This document shows positions 10,635 through 20,229 of a stretch of 29,728 nucleotides of DNA, one piece after another. Position numbers and translations under genes: made by a program. Position 1 is the stretch's first letter. The number at the start of each line of letters is the position of its first letter. Source of the stretch: Saccoglossus kowalevskii (lineage: Eukaryota; Hemichordata; Enteropneusta; Harrimaniidae); NCBI RefSeq assembly GCF_000003605.2, contig NW_003129360.1, positions 253,373 through 283,100 on the forward strand. Direction: 5' to 3'. The notes beneath the pieces were generated by a model, which saw only the letters and a list, made by a program, of their open reading frames with translations, was not told the origin of the DNA and did not search any database.

Positions 10635-13610
10635 GTAAGTATATTTTGTGTGTTGTTTACGTCTTCCGCGTGCAGCTACAACCGCCAGGGAAATATTATT
10701 GTGCGCGCATACTCAACTAGTAATTATAATTTATCGGTTTATTTATCATTGTCAATGGTCCCCGCTGTCAGTATCGTATACCATCCTCGGATACAGGCCA
10801 TGACATGACGATATTAAATTTAGTATATTCCTCAGGCTGTACAGTGAATATTTACCATGATACATTTTGAATTCACAGCGTCAAGTCATTTCAGTTCATA
10901 TTGGACAGGCCGGTGTGCAGGTCGGCAATGCATGCTGGGAGCTATATTGTCTGGAACACGGCATAGAACCCGACGGACAGACGCCAAGCGATAAAAATGT
11001 TGCCAACGGTCACGGTATTGGGGACTGCTTCTTCAGAGAAACGAGTGCTGGAAAATATGTCCCGCGGTCAATCTTTGTTGACCTTGAGCCAACAGTAATA
11101 GGTGAGTACAAAATGACATTATTAAATAATACAGTTGTTGGGTCAACAAATTTTGATGAGCATGTCGAGCCGCTTCAGATAGTACAAACCTTAAAATGTA
11201 TAATTAGCATTGGGTTTTTAATTCACTAAAAAGCATACAAGATTTATGAATATGTTAAATAATATAAAACCTGAAAAATTAAATATATTTAGTGTAGAAA
11301 AGTTTTGGTTGGAATCGAGAAAACATTGGGTGATTTTCCGTTCACTGTGAGATTTAGCATAATACGCGAACGATGCCAAGTTTTGACATCACTACGGCGC
11401 CATGATCTTTGTTCTATTTTTACGCTTGATTTCACGCATAACGCGGGATCTCGCAGTTTTGTTATCTCCCACCTTTGACAGCGTTATTATACCAACTGTT
11501 CAACGTAAATATCAGTGCTTGTATTTTCGCTCCGTAGATGAAATCCGTACTGGTACGTATCGGCAACTCTTTCATCCAGAGCAAATGGTGTCTGGGAAAG
11601 AGGACGCAGCAAATAACTACGCCCGAGGTCATTGCACTGTTGGTAAAGATATTGCCGATTTGGTATTGGACAGAATCAGGAAACTTGTAAGTGGTATTTA
11701 TATGTTGGTCACACGTTCGTCTTGAAGACACTATTTATGTTAGTGTGCAAAAAAAAATTTCTATACTTTTTACATATGTGAAATTTAATGCGGGTAGTCA
11801 TCACCTGCGCATGCGTCAGATGGGCATAGCGTGTCATTGTTTACAAACAAGCATCTACCCATGAGCCTTTGCGTTTTTAGCGTGTGTTGTTATGATCGCT
11901 TAGGACTCAATTCCGCGCGTGCGCAGGTGACGACCCTCCCGCTTTAATGTTACAAGAATGGACAAATGAAATAACATTATGGGGTGACCTCAGTTCGGTG
12001 AAAATCATTGTACAAAAGGGAGTCAAATAAGATGTTCAATTGTTTACCATCATTTGCAAGGAACTCTCTCAACATTTTGTTCAGTGATATAGAGCGAACA
12101 AATTATGAATACTATTTTATAAGTTATTTGTTGATGCCAAGGACTATCACAACTTTTTTTACTGACGAGATGTGTTATGCGGTCTATGGAAATCGCTGCT
12201 ACTATCACCTGCGCATGCGTCAGATGGCCATAGCGTGCCATTGTTTACAAGCAAGCGTCTACCCATGAGCCTTTGCATTTTAAGCGTGTGTTGTTATCGT
12301 CGCCTGGGACTCAACGACCCTCCCGCTTTAACATTTTTTTCTAAAAAAATAATGACTGTGAAAAAAATATATATTTTTCGAAAACTATTGCGCCATTTAT
12401 GCATATTAGTGTCGGATCGGGATGTGTATTTTCATGATTCTTAAAGCGCGGTGGTCGTCGCGCAGCGCGTGTTCGAATTGTATGTAAATAAACAATGTAT
12501 TTTACACGCGCTGTGTACGTCGCTATGCGTCCATATCGAACAGGACGCTGCGCGACGACCGCCACCCTTTAATCAGTTGATTCGAATATTGAAAATAATT
12601 GAATACCTGGTTTATTTACATTGCAGGCTGACCAGTGCAACGGTCTACAGGGTTTCCTTCTCTTCCATAGTTTCGGTGGTGGCACTGGTTCTGGTTTCAC
12701 CTCCCTACTCGCAGAACGTCTGTCTATAGACTATGGTAAAAAGTCAAAACTGACATTTGCCATTTACCCCGCGCCGCTGATAGGGACCTCTGTCGTCGAA
12801 CCGTACAACTCGGTGTTGACAACGTCATCATCCATGAATCACGTGGACTGTGCGTTCCTTATGGATAACGAGGCTCTGTATGAAATTTGTCGACGTAATT
12901 TAGACATTGAGCGTCCGACATACACAAACCTAAACAGGTTGATTGCCCAGGTTGTGTCGTCGACTACTGCTTCACTGAGGTTTGACGGCGCCCTCAACGT
13001 TGATTTGAATGAATTTCAGACAAACTTGGTACCGTACCCACGGATTCATTTTCCGTTGACAACATACGCGCCAATTATTTCTTCAGAGAAAGCTTATCAC
13101 GAAAGTCTTAGCGTCGCTGAAATAACGAACGCCTGTTTTGAACCAGCAAATCAGATGGTCAAATGCGATCCGCGTCACGGCAAATACATGTCATGCTGTC
13201 TGCTTTTCCGAGGTGACGTGACTCCAAAAGACACTAACGCAGCCATAGCAAGCATTAAGACAAAACGGACGATCCACTTTGTCGACTGGTGCCCAACAGG
13301 TTTCAAAATTGGCATCAACTACCAACCACCAACCGTTGTTCCAGGCGGTGACTTGGCTAAAGTACAGCGTGCCGTCTGCATGTTAAGCAACACCACAGCC
13401 GTCGCCGAGGCCTGGGCTCGTCTCGATCACAAATTCGACTTGATGTACGCCAAGCGTGCCTTCGTCCATTGGTATGTCGGTGAAGGTATGGAGGAAGGTG
13501 AATTCTCAGAGGCACGTGAAGATTTGGCAGCCTTGGAGAAGGACTACGAAGAGGTCGGTGTCGATACAGTGGATGGGGAAGAAATATTAGAAGAACAGGA
13601 CGAGTATTAA
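10629..13610 (+). CDS. Alpha-tubulin, divergent, four exons, complete
   Basis: Joined exons 10629..10634, 10879..11101, 11538..11686 and 12627..13610 give 1362 nt, or 453 residues plus TAA, against 451 usual for alpha-tubulin. All introns are GT-AG and the phases fit. The product polymerises with beta-tubulin into microtubules. Visible landmarks are GQAGVQ (nucleotide-binding T1), K40 in PSDK, the GGGTGSG T4 loop, the catalytic Glu (E254 in standard numbering) in [10 protein letters not shown], and a C-terminal tyrosine after an acidic tail ending EEQDEY. The intron positions are those of vertebrate alpha-tubulin genes. Odd points: the N-terminus reads MSRQV instead of MREC, the K40 loop is rewritten ([10 protein letters not shown]), standard Y108 is Cys, and the tail carries IL among its glutamates. 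It looks functional, perhaps a specialised isotype rather than the housekeeping one. Confidence 0.96.
10879..11101 (+). CDS. Alpha-tubulin coding exon 2
   Basis: The acceptor is TTCACAG|CGTCAAG and the donor ACAGTAATAG|GTGAGT. It encodes standard residues 2 to 75 plus the first base of codon 76: [14 protein letters not shown] onward, K40, then the divergent loop and [15 protein letters not shown]. It holds most of the unusual residues of the protein. Confidence 0.93.
11538..11686 (+). CDS. Alpha-tubulin coding exon 3
   Basis: Acceptor CTCCGTAG|ATGAAATC; donor AAACTT|GTAAGT. It completes Asp76 and encodes [15 protein letters not shown] through [12 protein letters not shown] to LVLDRIRKL. The [10 protein letters not shown] segment has Cys where alpha-tubulins normally have Tyr108. 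Confidence 0.94.
11785..11947 (+). mobile_element. TTAA MITE, copy 2 (full length), in tubulin intron 3
   Basis: The 163-bp copy is bounded by TTAA at both ends. The inverted ends carry CACCTGCGCATGCG on the left and its near-complement CGCGTGCGCAGGTG on the right. The centre contains CATTGTTTACAAACAAGC, ACCCATGAGCCTTTGC and GTGTGTTGTTAT, shared with the other copies. It encodes nothing. TTAA duplications are typical of piggyBac and Kolobok transposases. I cannot choose between them. Confidence 0.85.
12202..12331 (+). mobile_element. TTAA MITE, copy 3 (shortened), in tubulin intron 3
   Basis: Same family and orientation as copy 2, starting at CTATCACCTGCGCATGCG with the outermost left end lost. 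It lacks about 20 bp of the right subterminal part between ACTCAA and CGACCC. It ends CCCGCTTTAA. Confidence 0.85.
12441..12572. mobile_element. Second TTAA MITE family, in tubulin intron 3
   Basis: 132 bp bounded by TTAA. The long GC-rich inverted ends read TTAAAGCGCGGTGGTCGTCG on the left and, reversed, TTAAAGGGTGGCGGTCGTCG on the right; pairing runs about 35 bp to a shared TTCGA. The TTAAAG start is shared with the 163-bp family, but the body is unrelated. That suggests a common transposase. Confidence 0.85.
12627..13610 (+). CDS. Alpha-tubulin coding exon 4
   Basis: The acceptor is TTACATTGCAG|GCTGACCAG. It encodes [10 protein letters not shown] to the TAA at 13608..13610, 327 residues. 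Strong conservation includes [67 protein letters not shown] and the helix 12 region. Changes cluster at [12 protein letters not shown] and [17 protein letters not shown]. The exon is clearly more GC-rich than its flanks. Confidence 0.97.
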   Translation, partial: ADQCNGLQGFLLFHSFGGGTGSGFTSLLAERLSIDYGKKSKLTFAIYPAPLIGTSVVEPYNSVLTTSSSMNHVDCAFLMDNEALYEICRRNLDIERPTYTNLNRLIAQVVSSTTASLRFDGALNVDLNEFQTNLVPYPRIHFPLTTYAPIISSEKAYHESLSVAEITNACFEPANQMVKCDPRHGKYMSCCLLFRGDVTPKDTNAAIASIKTKRTIHFVDWCPTGFKIGINYQPPTVVPGGDLAKVQRAVCMLSNTTAVAEAWARLDHKFDLMYAKRAFVHWYVGEGMEEGEFSEAREDLAALEKDYEEVGVDTVDGEEILEEQDEY

Positions 13611-13662
13611 TGAACTTATTAATTTCTCATCATTGTAATGAACCGGTGACACCACTAGTTCT

Positions 13663-13668
13663 ATTAAA
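13663..13668 (+). terminator. Candidate polyadenylation signal of alpha-tubulin
   Basis: ATTAAA lies 53 bp after the stop codon and is followed by a T-rich stretch. A canonical AATAAA at 13929..13934 is an alternative, giving a 3' UTR of about 330 nt. Confidence 0.4.
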
Positions 13669-14130
13669 TATATTTGTTTTAGAATGAACATTGTCATAAA
13701 TGAATGAACCATGTACCACCACCAACGTGCTTCTTGTTATATGTGATGAATTGGGCTTTCACTTTTCAATGTATATTGACAATGCCCCGGGTAACTTACA
13801 TTTTAACATTAACTTACATTTTAACGTTGTACAGATTTACATATCGAGACTGCATATGTTACGTATATATCTGATTTACAACGTATATGTAGAGTGGAGG
13901 CCACATTTTTATTACAGTCACGGTTACAAATAAATAAGTTTAAGATCAGTCGCAAATTATTATTCCGTTACACAAATAATTGTAAATATTATTTTATTAT
14001 TGTAATAATAATAGTAGTAGTAATCTCTCATAATATTTTGTAATAATTATTAAACCACTGTTTTTTGTGACTATTAATTATTAAATATCTATTATGATTA
14101 TCTGGATATTAGGTTGGTGTGTCAATAATG
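13669..14130. other. 3' flank of tubulin, very AT-rich
   Basis: There is no gene. It holds the alternative AATAAA and a short trinucleotide-rich patch (TAATAATAATAGTAGTAGTAA) around 14004..14024. Confidence 0.5.
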
Positions 14131-14232
14131 GAACACTGTATAGTATGAAAGCCAATTTGGGACATTTTTCGCATCTCCACTTACTATCTACAAAATGTCA
14201 CCAGTGGGCTTTCATAGTATAGTGACAGTATA
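14131..14232. repeat. Hairpin-forming inverted repeat, about 100 bp
   Basis: The left arm CACTGTATAGTATGAAAGCC and the right arm GGCTTTCATAGTATAGTG pair with two mismatches or gaps. Pairing resumes at GACATTTT / AAAATGTC further in. No flanking duplication was found. It could be a decayed MITE. Confidence 0.6.
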
Positions 14233-14515
14233 GTTGCTGGAGTATTTTACATGTTTATTATTTTAAAGAAACGTTCTAATTAAGCATGTCATGTTTTAAT
14301 TTTCTCGCCATCGGGTTTCATGATCTGTATAAAGTACGATTACGTTTATCTAAACACAAATCGACTTGTAGCTCCAATTCTTCCCATACAAGTGCACTGG
14401 TTGACGAATGTGTTAAGCCATCAGAGAGGGAGTTAGTGCATTTTCTAAAAACTTTCAAGTTGTTTCTTTTAACCTTCGCAAACACGTGACGACAGGTTAT
14501 TGTTTCTGTTAATAA

Positions 14516-14548
14516 AACATTATTATTATTGTTGTTGTTGTTGTTGTT
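14516..14548. repeat. (TTA)n(TTG)n microsatellite
   Basis: A run of TTA units followed by six or more TTG units, read directly. Confidence 0.9.
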
Positions 14549-14715
14549 ATTTAACCCCCTCCCCCAAAGCGAAATGTCGTTCAGCATTGTACGTGTTTGA
14601 TGGGTTAGTATTGTGATTGTTTGGTTCAATTTGAATACATTTTTGCAGGATTGTAGAGGTTGACCAGATGCACGCAAGTTGCATAAACATATACAGCAGT
14701 AGTCATCGAGCGATA

Positions 14716-15041
14716 TCCTCGGGGGCGGAGCTACGTCACGGACGTTCTACGTTGCTAAGGCGCGCACCACTGTACCACGTATTTCTATGGGCTTTGTGCG
14801 CGCTGCTGTGGAACGCCGGTGGAGCAGGTGAAAACTCGAGAAAACAACACAAACTCAACTTTGAAGTAATCCTGAACAACCAAATTCATATATGTTACAC
14901 ACGTAGGGCTAATCTTGTTACACTGTTCAGGGGACTCTCATCAACCATCGCAAAGTACCGTTTCCTGCAAGTTTTTGGTCTTTGTTTTCACCACGAGGGT
15001 TGCCAGGCGGTAGAAAATGCCCTGATGTCCGCCCCCGAGGA
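14716..15041. mobile_element. MITE with GC-rich ends and TA target duplication
   Basis: TCCTCGGGGGCGGA at 14716 and its exact complement ending at 15041 form 14-bp perfect ends, flanked by TA on both sides. The next 30 bp inward pair only loosely. The 142-codon frame over this region (14668..15096) straddles both ends of the element and resembles no protein I know, so I treat it as fortuitous. The TA duplication is compatible with Tc1/mariner-like or ISL2EU-like transposases. The ends match neither well enough to assign. Confidence 0.7.
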
Positions 15042-15324
15042 TACTGGTAATCTTTATGGAAGTTCGTCTCGTCTCGCAACGTTCATTTGGGTATGAGAAA
15101 ACATGTCTCGGATAAATGTGCAGCCAAGTGAATAATATTTCACTGCAACAATCTTTTGACTCAAATACATAACTTGACCATGATCATCCTGATTTGGTAT
15201 TGGTTAAAGTGGGTCAAGCCAAAAAGACTGTAGATAACATAATTATAGTTGAAAATACTTGGTTAAAATCTATGCAATCATTTTCTAGTGAGCCTGAAAG
15301 CCATTGTTTGTTATTAGCCATGAG

Positions 15325-15710
15325 CAACTAGATTTTCTGCTAAGGGAAGGCTTCAACATCCCTACCACATCCAAATTACTTGGTGTGTCTAAACGCACTG
15401 TATGGAGAAGAATGTCAGAGTTTGGACTTTCTGTGAGAGAGTACTATTCCACATTTAAGTGATGAAGAATTAGATAGTATTATTGAGGAAATTATTGTTA
15501 GGTTGCCAAATACAGGAATGAAACGAATGCAGGGACTCCTTCTTTCGCGTGGGATTCTTATTCCAATTTTTAAAATCAGATCAAGTCTGCGCCCTGTTGA
15601 TCCAGAGGGTGTGGCTACAAGACAGTTGTATACAGTATGGAGAAGATCGTACCATGTTCTAACGTATTATGGACACATTGACGGTAATCACAAGTTTATT
15701 ACCCGGGGTT
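15325..15710 (+). pseudogene. Fossil of an integrase-core (rve/DDE) protein, broken
   Basis: Coding pieces in more than one frame match a metazoan integrase-like family. There is an N-terminal helix-turn-helix stretch (QLDFLLREGF ... LLGVSKRTVWRRMSEFGLS), then a PNTGMKRMQGLL segment, an RPVDPEG segment, and HIDGNHKF, which carries the first acidic residue of the DDE triad. The rest of the catalytic core is not seen, so it is both truncated and broken. I know this family as a multi-copy gene type in fish and invertebrates. Which mobile element it came from is not clear from this piece. Confidence 0.65.
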
Positions 15711-16204
15711 TATTAGGTAAGTTAATAACATATGTTGTACTAACCGAACTCCTGTCATTGCCTAGTGAGGGCATATTGTTATATTTCTAGAACTCGTGCT
15801 TCCCCCCCCCCCATCTGTTGTATCACAGGTGGTTACACAAAGATGTGTTCTTTTATTCTCAGTATTTCACAGCAACACCTATACATTTGTTTGTTTATTT
15901 GTTCGCTCATTTTTGTATTTATTTATTTATTTATTTATCGACACCTCCTGAAACTAGACATGTATTATCAGTTTCAACAATCGCTAGTCGTTATTTAACA
16001 ACTACTTGCCTCCAGCAAGCAAATTGTAATTCGTGATGTACACATTACACTTGCACCTTATAATTATAACTATTATTATAATATGTGAATGTAGAACGTA
16101 TATCACGAATTATAATTTGCATACAGTCACGAGGATTACAATAAGAAGATAGTTGTAATTAAAGATTAGTAATTATTGAAACTGATAATATACGTCTAAG
16201 TTAT
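15711..16204. other. AT-rich intergenic DNA
   Basis: It contains a ten-C run near 15802 and a (TTTA)n run at 15917..15938. The 95-, 77- and 72-codon frames that cross this area are low-complexity or extend from the integrase fossil. Nothing else was recognised. Confidence 0.5.
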
Positions 16205-16313
16205 GGAATTGAGTCCCAAACGACGATAACAACACACGCTAAAAGGCTCATGGGTACACGCTTGTTTGTAAACAATGACATGCTATGCGCAGGTGACGAC
16301 TCCCCCGCTTTAA
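16205..16313 (-). mobile_element. TTAA MITE, copy 4 (shortened)
   Basis: Reverse orientation. It starts GGAATTGAGTCCC and runs through GATAACAACACACGCTAAAAG, GTAAACAATGACATGCTATG and GCGCAGGTGACGAC to the terminal TTAA at 16310..16313. It lacks one end and an internal stretch that includes the CGCATGCG site. Confidence 0.8.
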
Positions 16314-16530
16314 AACAGTCATTTTTAGTAAGGCCTGGATAAATCAAGGAGTTGGTCGCGAATTACCATTCCTTAAATTATTTAAACAAAGATAGTGCGA
16401 CATGGATTTCCAATGTTGGCAAGAACTTGAATTGCTCGAAACTTAACAAATATAAAAGATTTTTCAGCGGGAAAATATTATTACATTGAATTACCCTGAT
16501 CAGACTGAGTGTCCGCACATCATTTAAATA

Positions 16531-17110
16531 TAGTTGAACGCTGGTGACCTTGCCCTTTGTTATATAATATTCTCTTTATCATACCTTAGTGTGTTTCAAT
16601 ATGAATTGTCATAATTAATTTTGAATACAAACAAATTTTAGGTTTGAAACAATGGGAAAGCAGTCTATCGAATGTCCTTGATAGACACCATCTTACAAAA
16701 ACATTGGTGCCTAATTTGTTCAATTAATTTAAGGGACAAATAATTTCCAAATGCCTCATCTCAGAAAAAAGTGCTGCATTTAGACGTGAAAAAAACATGC
16801 AAGATAACAGAAAATATTAGCTGGTTCTCGTCCAAGTATTTTGTAAAGGTGTCTGTCAAAAATTAATGGTTCACCGAGACAAATATGAACTGCCTAATTA
16901 TATTCATTGTGTGACTACTGTATTATTTGAAAAGTAAAAAAAAACGCCCTCTACGAATAGCTATCATGCTGCAAGCTATGCTTTGTATGCAAGTCAACTT
17001 AAATAGTTTGTTGGTGTCAAGAATAGTCAACAGTACTGTTGCCTCCTGAAAATCTACATCTTCAAACACTAATCTTCGTTTTTGAAGTGCGTTTTTAAAT
17101 TAGTATCATA
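16531..17110 (+). repeat. Dispersed repeat R4, copy 1
   Basis: It aligns with 29098..29728 from ATAGTTGAAC and GGTGACCTTGCCCTTTGTTA through GCATTTAGACGTGAA and AGTCAACAGTACTGTTGCC to GAAGTGCGTTTT. There are scattered substitutions and small indels. No protein or terminal repeat is evident. Confidence 0.85.
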
Positions 17111-18470
17111 ACAGTTCCATCATACTGTTCTAGTAGCTGAAACAAATTGCTGTGAACTTTTCTTTAAGGATGTAGTAGACTTTCGCTGGGCAAAACAGAA
17201 AAAGCTTTATAAAAATAATAATGATTAATACCTTGCAACACTCTATCCAACAATTATGGTAACACTAATGTCAACGTTAATTACGTCACGTGACTGCTAA
17301 ATAAACCAAATCGATTGTTCAGCTATTTTTACTGCTACTAGAAAACGAAAACAGTTAGCCAACACATTTTTATGAGAAAGGGAAGACTACAATGTTCTCA
17401 ACAACAATGTAAAAGAGATACTTTCTGAATTGTTGGTGGAGTGTGGTGGAGAAGAATTCTGTAATAAATTAGAGTGCTCTATTTTCACAGGTCAATTAGT
17501 ATTGAAATATTACTGATACTTGAAAAAAGATTTTACATTTTGTTTTCAGTTAATCTTGAGTTCAATCTCTGAAAAAAACAATGAAATCGGACAAACTGTT
17601 TGCGTAATCGTGATTTTTGTTGTTTTAGACACTTACGTTTCAAATGGCTGAAAAGACTTAAAAACCAAAAGTAGCACAGTCGAGAGGATATTTTCTGTTC
17701 AGCGCATCGTATTCAGTTATTTTTTGATGTTTAAGATAGCTATTGTGTTGGTTTTATAAAAATCAAAACAATCCGTTTGGTACAAGGCCGATAAAGTTAT
17801 GAAAAAATCGATAATTTGAAAAAAGCAACGTGAAAACGAAGTATGGCCGCCCTTGAATAAACAGTGTAATCCCGTTATCAATTTAAGTTTATTTGCTTGA
17901 CAAGCTTAGTTTCGAGTGTTATACCATAGATCTTAGAAGGTCTATGGTCATACCACATCACAAGAAACACTTTATGTACAAAACGTGATATGTGACCGTT
18001 AAACTTGAACACTGTAGTGTCTACGCCACCTTTCACGCAAATTTCGCGTGAGCCACGGCACCTGAACCAAGCGAAAATGTCATCAGAGCAGAACTACATA
18101 ATGAGATGAGAGTACTCTGTAAAGCTACGCCTTTTTTTTAATTTTTACTAAAACTTTTGTTAAATATCGTAATTTACAAAAAAAGGCCTACTATTTGCTA
18201 ACTGAATCCGTTTGGAAGCAAGTCAGTCAAGTACTGTCGTGAATTACAGGTCGTCGTTTTTGCTCTATAACTCTTACAATCTGAGTTTAGTTTAGTTGAC
18301 TTGCATTACGATTGTTATACAATTATTACCAGCACAAAACAGTTTTCATTTCCAAGAGCTAAGAATGTACGTGTAACTGCTTTGTCTACGAACCACTGAT
18401 GCGTCACTAAAATTTGAAAGTCAGTCTGCCGTCCCACATGACACAATGAATCTGATTATTCTATTTTTGA
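17111..18470. other. Intergenic DNA, no gene recognised
   Basis: I see no coding sequence. A small imperfect hairpin (ACCATAGATC / GGTCTATGGT) lies at 17922..17947. TTACGTCACGTGAC near 17281 combines CRE-like and E-box-like sequence. Neither has supporting context. Confidence 0.45.
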
Positions 18471-18735
18471 CTACCTCGTATTCTTAGCCAATCCGCGTGC
18501 ATGTGTTATGTTTGAAAGGCCGCATGTGCACCGGAGACTAAAGTGAGATTCCCAGCCATAACGAGATTCTTCATGGATGAATATTTTTCCCTTTTTACAC
18601 AGAGAACATTTACAGTGGTCAGCCAGATTCGAAATCAATATATCCAGGTCGACGAGCCTCGTTATTAGCTTCACCACAAGCGTTGTCAGATACTGCAGAC
18701 TTTGCTGGCGATATTTTCCGTTTCGACATGCTCAT
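18471..18735 (-). pseudogene. Mutator-like transposase N-terminal domain fragment
   Basis: The - frame 18677..18471 encodes RLVDLDILISNLADHCKCSL, then CKKGKIFIHEE, SRYGWESHF and SLRCTCGLSN. This fits the zinc-binding domain found at the start of metazoan Mutator-like proteins: an LVDL-x-x-L segment, paired cysteines, an RYG motif and a closing CxxCG-like pair (here CTCG). Upstream, the ATG at 18735 opens MSMSKRKISPAKSAVSD, a plausible start for such a protein, but in another frame. The frame stops soon after the second cysteine pair, and no DDE domain follows. It is probably a transposon relic. Confidence 0.55.
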
Positions 18736-18739
18736 CCTG

Positions 18740-19330
18740 TACGTTGATGTCGTGTCGTCAGCCTCCAGTGACAGTATAGTGGTATCCTCATCGAGGTGGT
18801 TACGGTGGTTTCTTCAGTCTTAGTTGAATGTAAAATGTAGGAAAAAGGGTATATTCGCTGGATTTTTTCCCCCTGAACCATTCCTGCAGCTCCAAGCGAA
18901 AATAAAGTATTTTACAGTACTTAATAAAACTATTGTTGTACATTTGGACTGATGGTCTATGGTACGGAATAAATTTAAAATTATTTAAGAGAACAACGAA
19001 ATGTAGTCGAGACATAGTTTTGTGAAGTTTTTATTGACAACAAATTATAAACGAAACTTTGAAACAACCTAAATGTTTCAGAGTGTGACGAAGTAACGAT
19101 ATGTTGTTTTCCTAAAGATGTAAAAGACATTTAAACAATGCATTACTAAAATAAAATATACACTGCTATTATTACTCCACTAGTTACATAATATTCACTG
19201 TACATCATACTATGAAAAAAATACATACAGATTAAAAAGCTTCGAACAATTATTTAAAATATCTTGTTTAAAATTTGATTTTAAAAAAGTACACGTTTGT
19301 CTGTTCAATATCAAATGATTCCAGATGCGA
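18740..19330. other. AT-rich intergenic DNA
   Basis: No gene or repeat copy was recognised. The 71-codon - frame here is unremarkable. Confidence 0.45.
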
Positions 19331-19449
19331 CTTTGAGTTAGATAAATACACTTAATTTTACATCTGTGGGTTTCAGTTTAATTTATCCCAGAGTACTTCT
19401 ACCACAAGTTCAATTTAAATCGGATTTTTTCAGAAATTATGTTTTCATT

Positions 19450-20165
19450 ATTAAACTAATCGCATCTGTGGATTACCCTAAAGCAAATATGAACCAAATT
19501 TCAATGAAATGTGATGAATATTCACCTTGTGAAAATTTAGCAATTAGTATGTTCGAATGCCAAGTCTTAATGTTGCATTGTTTTTAACTATTTATGTACC
19601 AAGATTCATTAAATTAAGTACTTGAGTTATCAGTGGAAAAACCATAATTATGCAAATCAGGTAATTAATATGCACGATTTTCATTTAAAACTAATTAGGT
19701 CTGTGCATAATCCTAGAGCAACTATGTAATGAAATGTGATGATTAGGACGACATAGTATCAGCAGAAAAACCAAAAATTAACTTATTATGCAAAGATAAG
19801 TACCCAAAATTTTACAAGGTCTGTGTATTGTCCTATGACATCTATGTAGCAAGTTTCATTGTAATGTGATGATTAGTACTTGAGATATCAGTAGGAAAAG
19901 AAGAAAATTTACTAATACTTATGCAAATTAGGTAATTAATATGCATGGGGTTTTCACCCAAAACTAATCAAGTCTATGTACTAAGTGTATCATCAAATTC
20001 AAATGAATGTTGTTTTAGATATCACCGGAACAGATAACAGAATATCTAATCATGCAAATTAAAAAATAAATATGCATGGATTTAAATCAAAACCAAATAA
20101 AATCTGTGTATTAACCCAGAGCATCTATGCATCATTTTTCATCAAAATATCAGTAGAACAGACAG
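19450..20165 (+). repeat. Tandem array of about 133-bp units, each with an ATGCAAAT-like octamer
   Basis: Octamers start at 19650, 19788 (ATGCAAAG), 19921 and 20052, spacing 131 to 138 bp. Each is followed by a variant of GTAATTAATATGCA and then an AAAACTAAT-like phrase and TCTGTG. A more diverged first unit starts near 19456. The array ends in a tail with CAGACAGGCAGGTGCACATA, then ACTCCCACTGTGTGCTCGC. Confidence 0.75.
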
Positions 20166-20229
20166 GCAGGTGCACATACATGAAAACATTCATACATACA
20201 CTCTAACTGTAAAGACTCCCACTGTGTGC

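Noticed and set aside
10629-13610. Tubulin copy as a pseudogene
   Set aside because: All four exons are open, all junctions are canonical, intron positions are conserved, and catalytic and nucleotide-binding motifs are intact.
14131-14232. Hairpin as a further CATGGA-type insertion
   Set aside because: Its arms begin near CACTG, and no 7-bp or other direct repeat flanks them.
14668-15096. 142-codon + frame as a gene
   Set aside because: It spans both ends of the 14716..15041 MITE, has no recognisable domain or splice context, and its composition follows the element.
17922-17947. Small hairpin ACCATAGATC / GGTCTATGGT as another mini-insertion
   Set aside because: The arms are imperfect and the flanks (GTGTTAT and CATACCA) do not match.
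19366-19587. 73-codon + frame
   Set aside because: It is part of the diverged first unit of the octamer tandem array. The frame is not kept in the other units.
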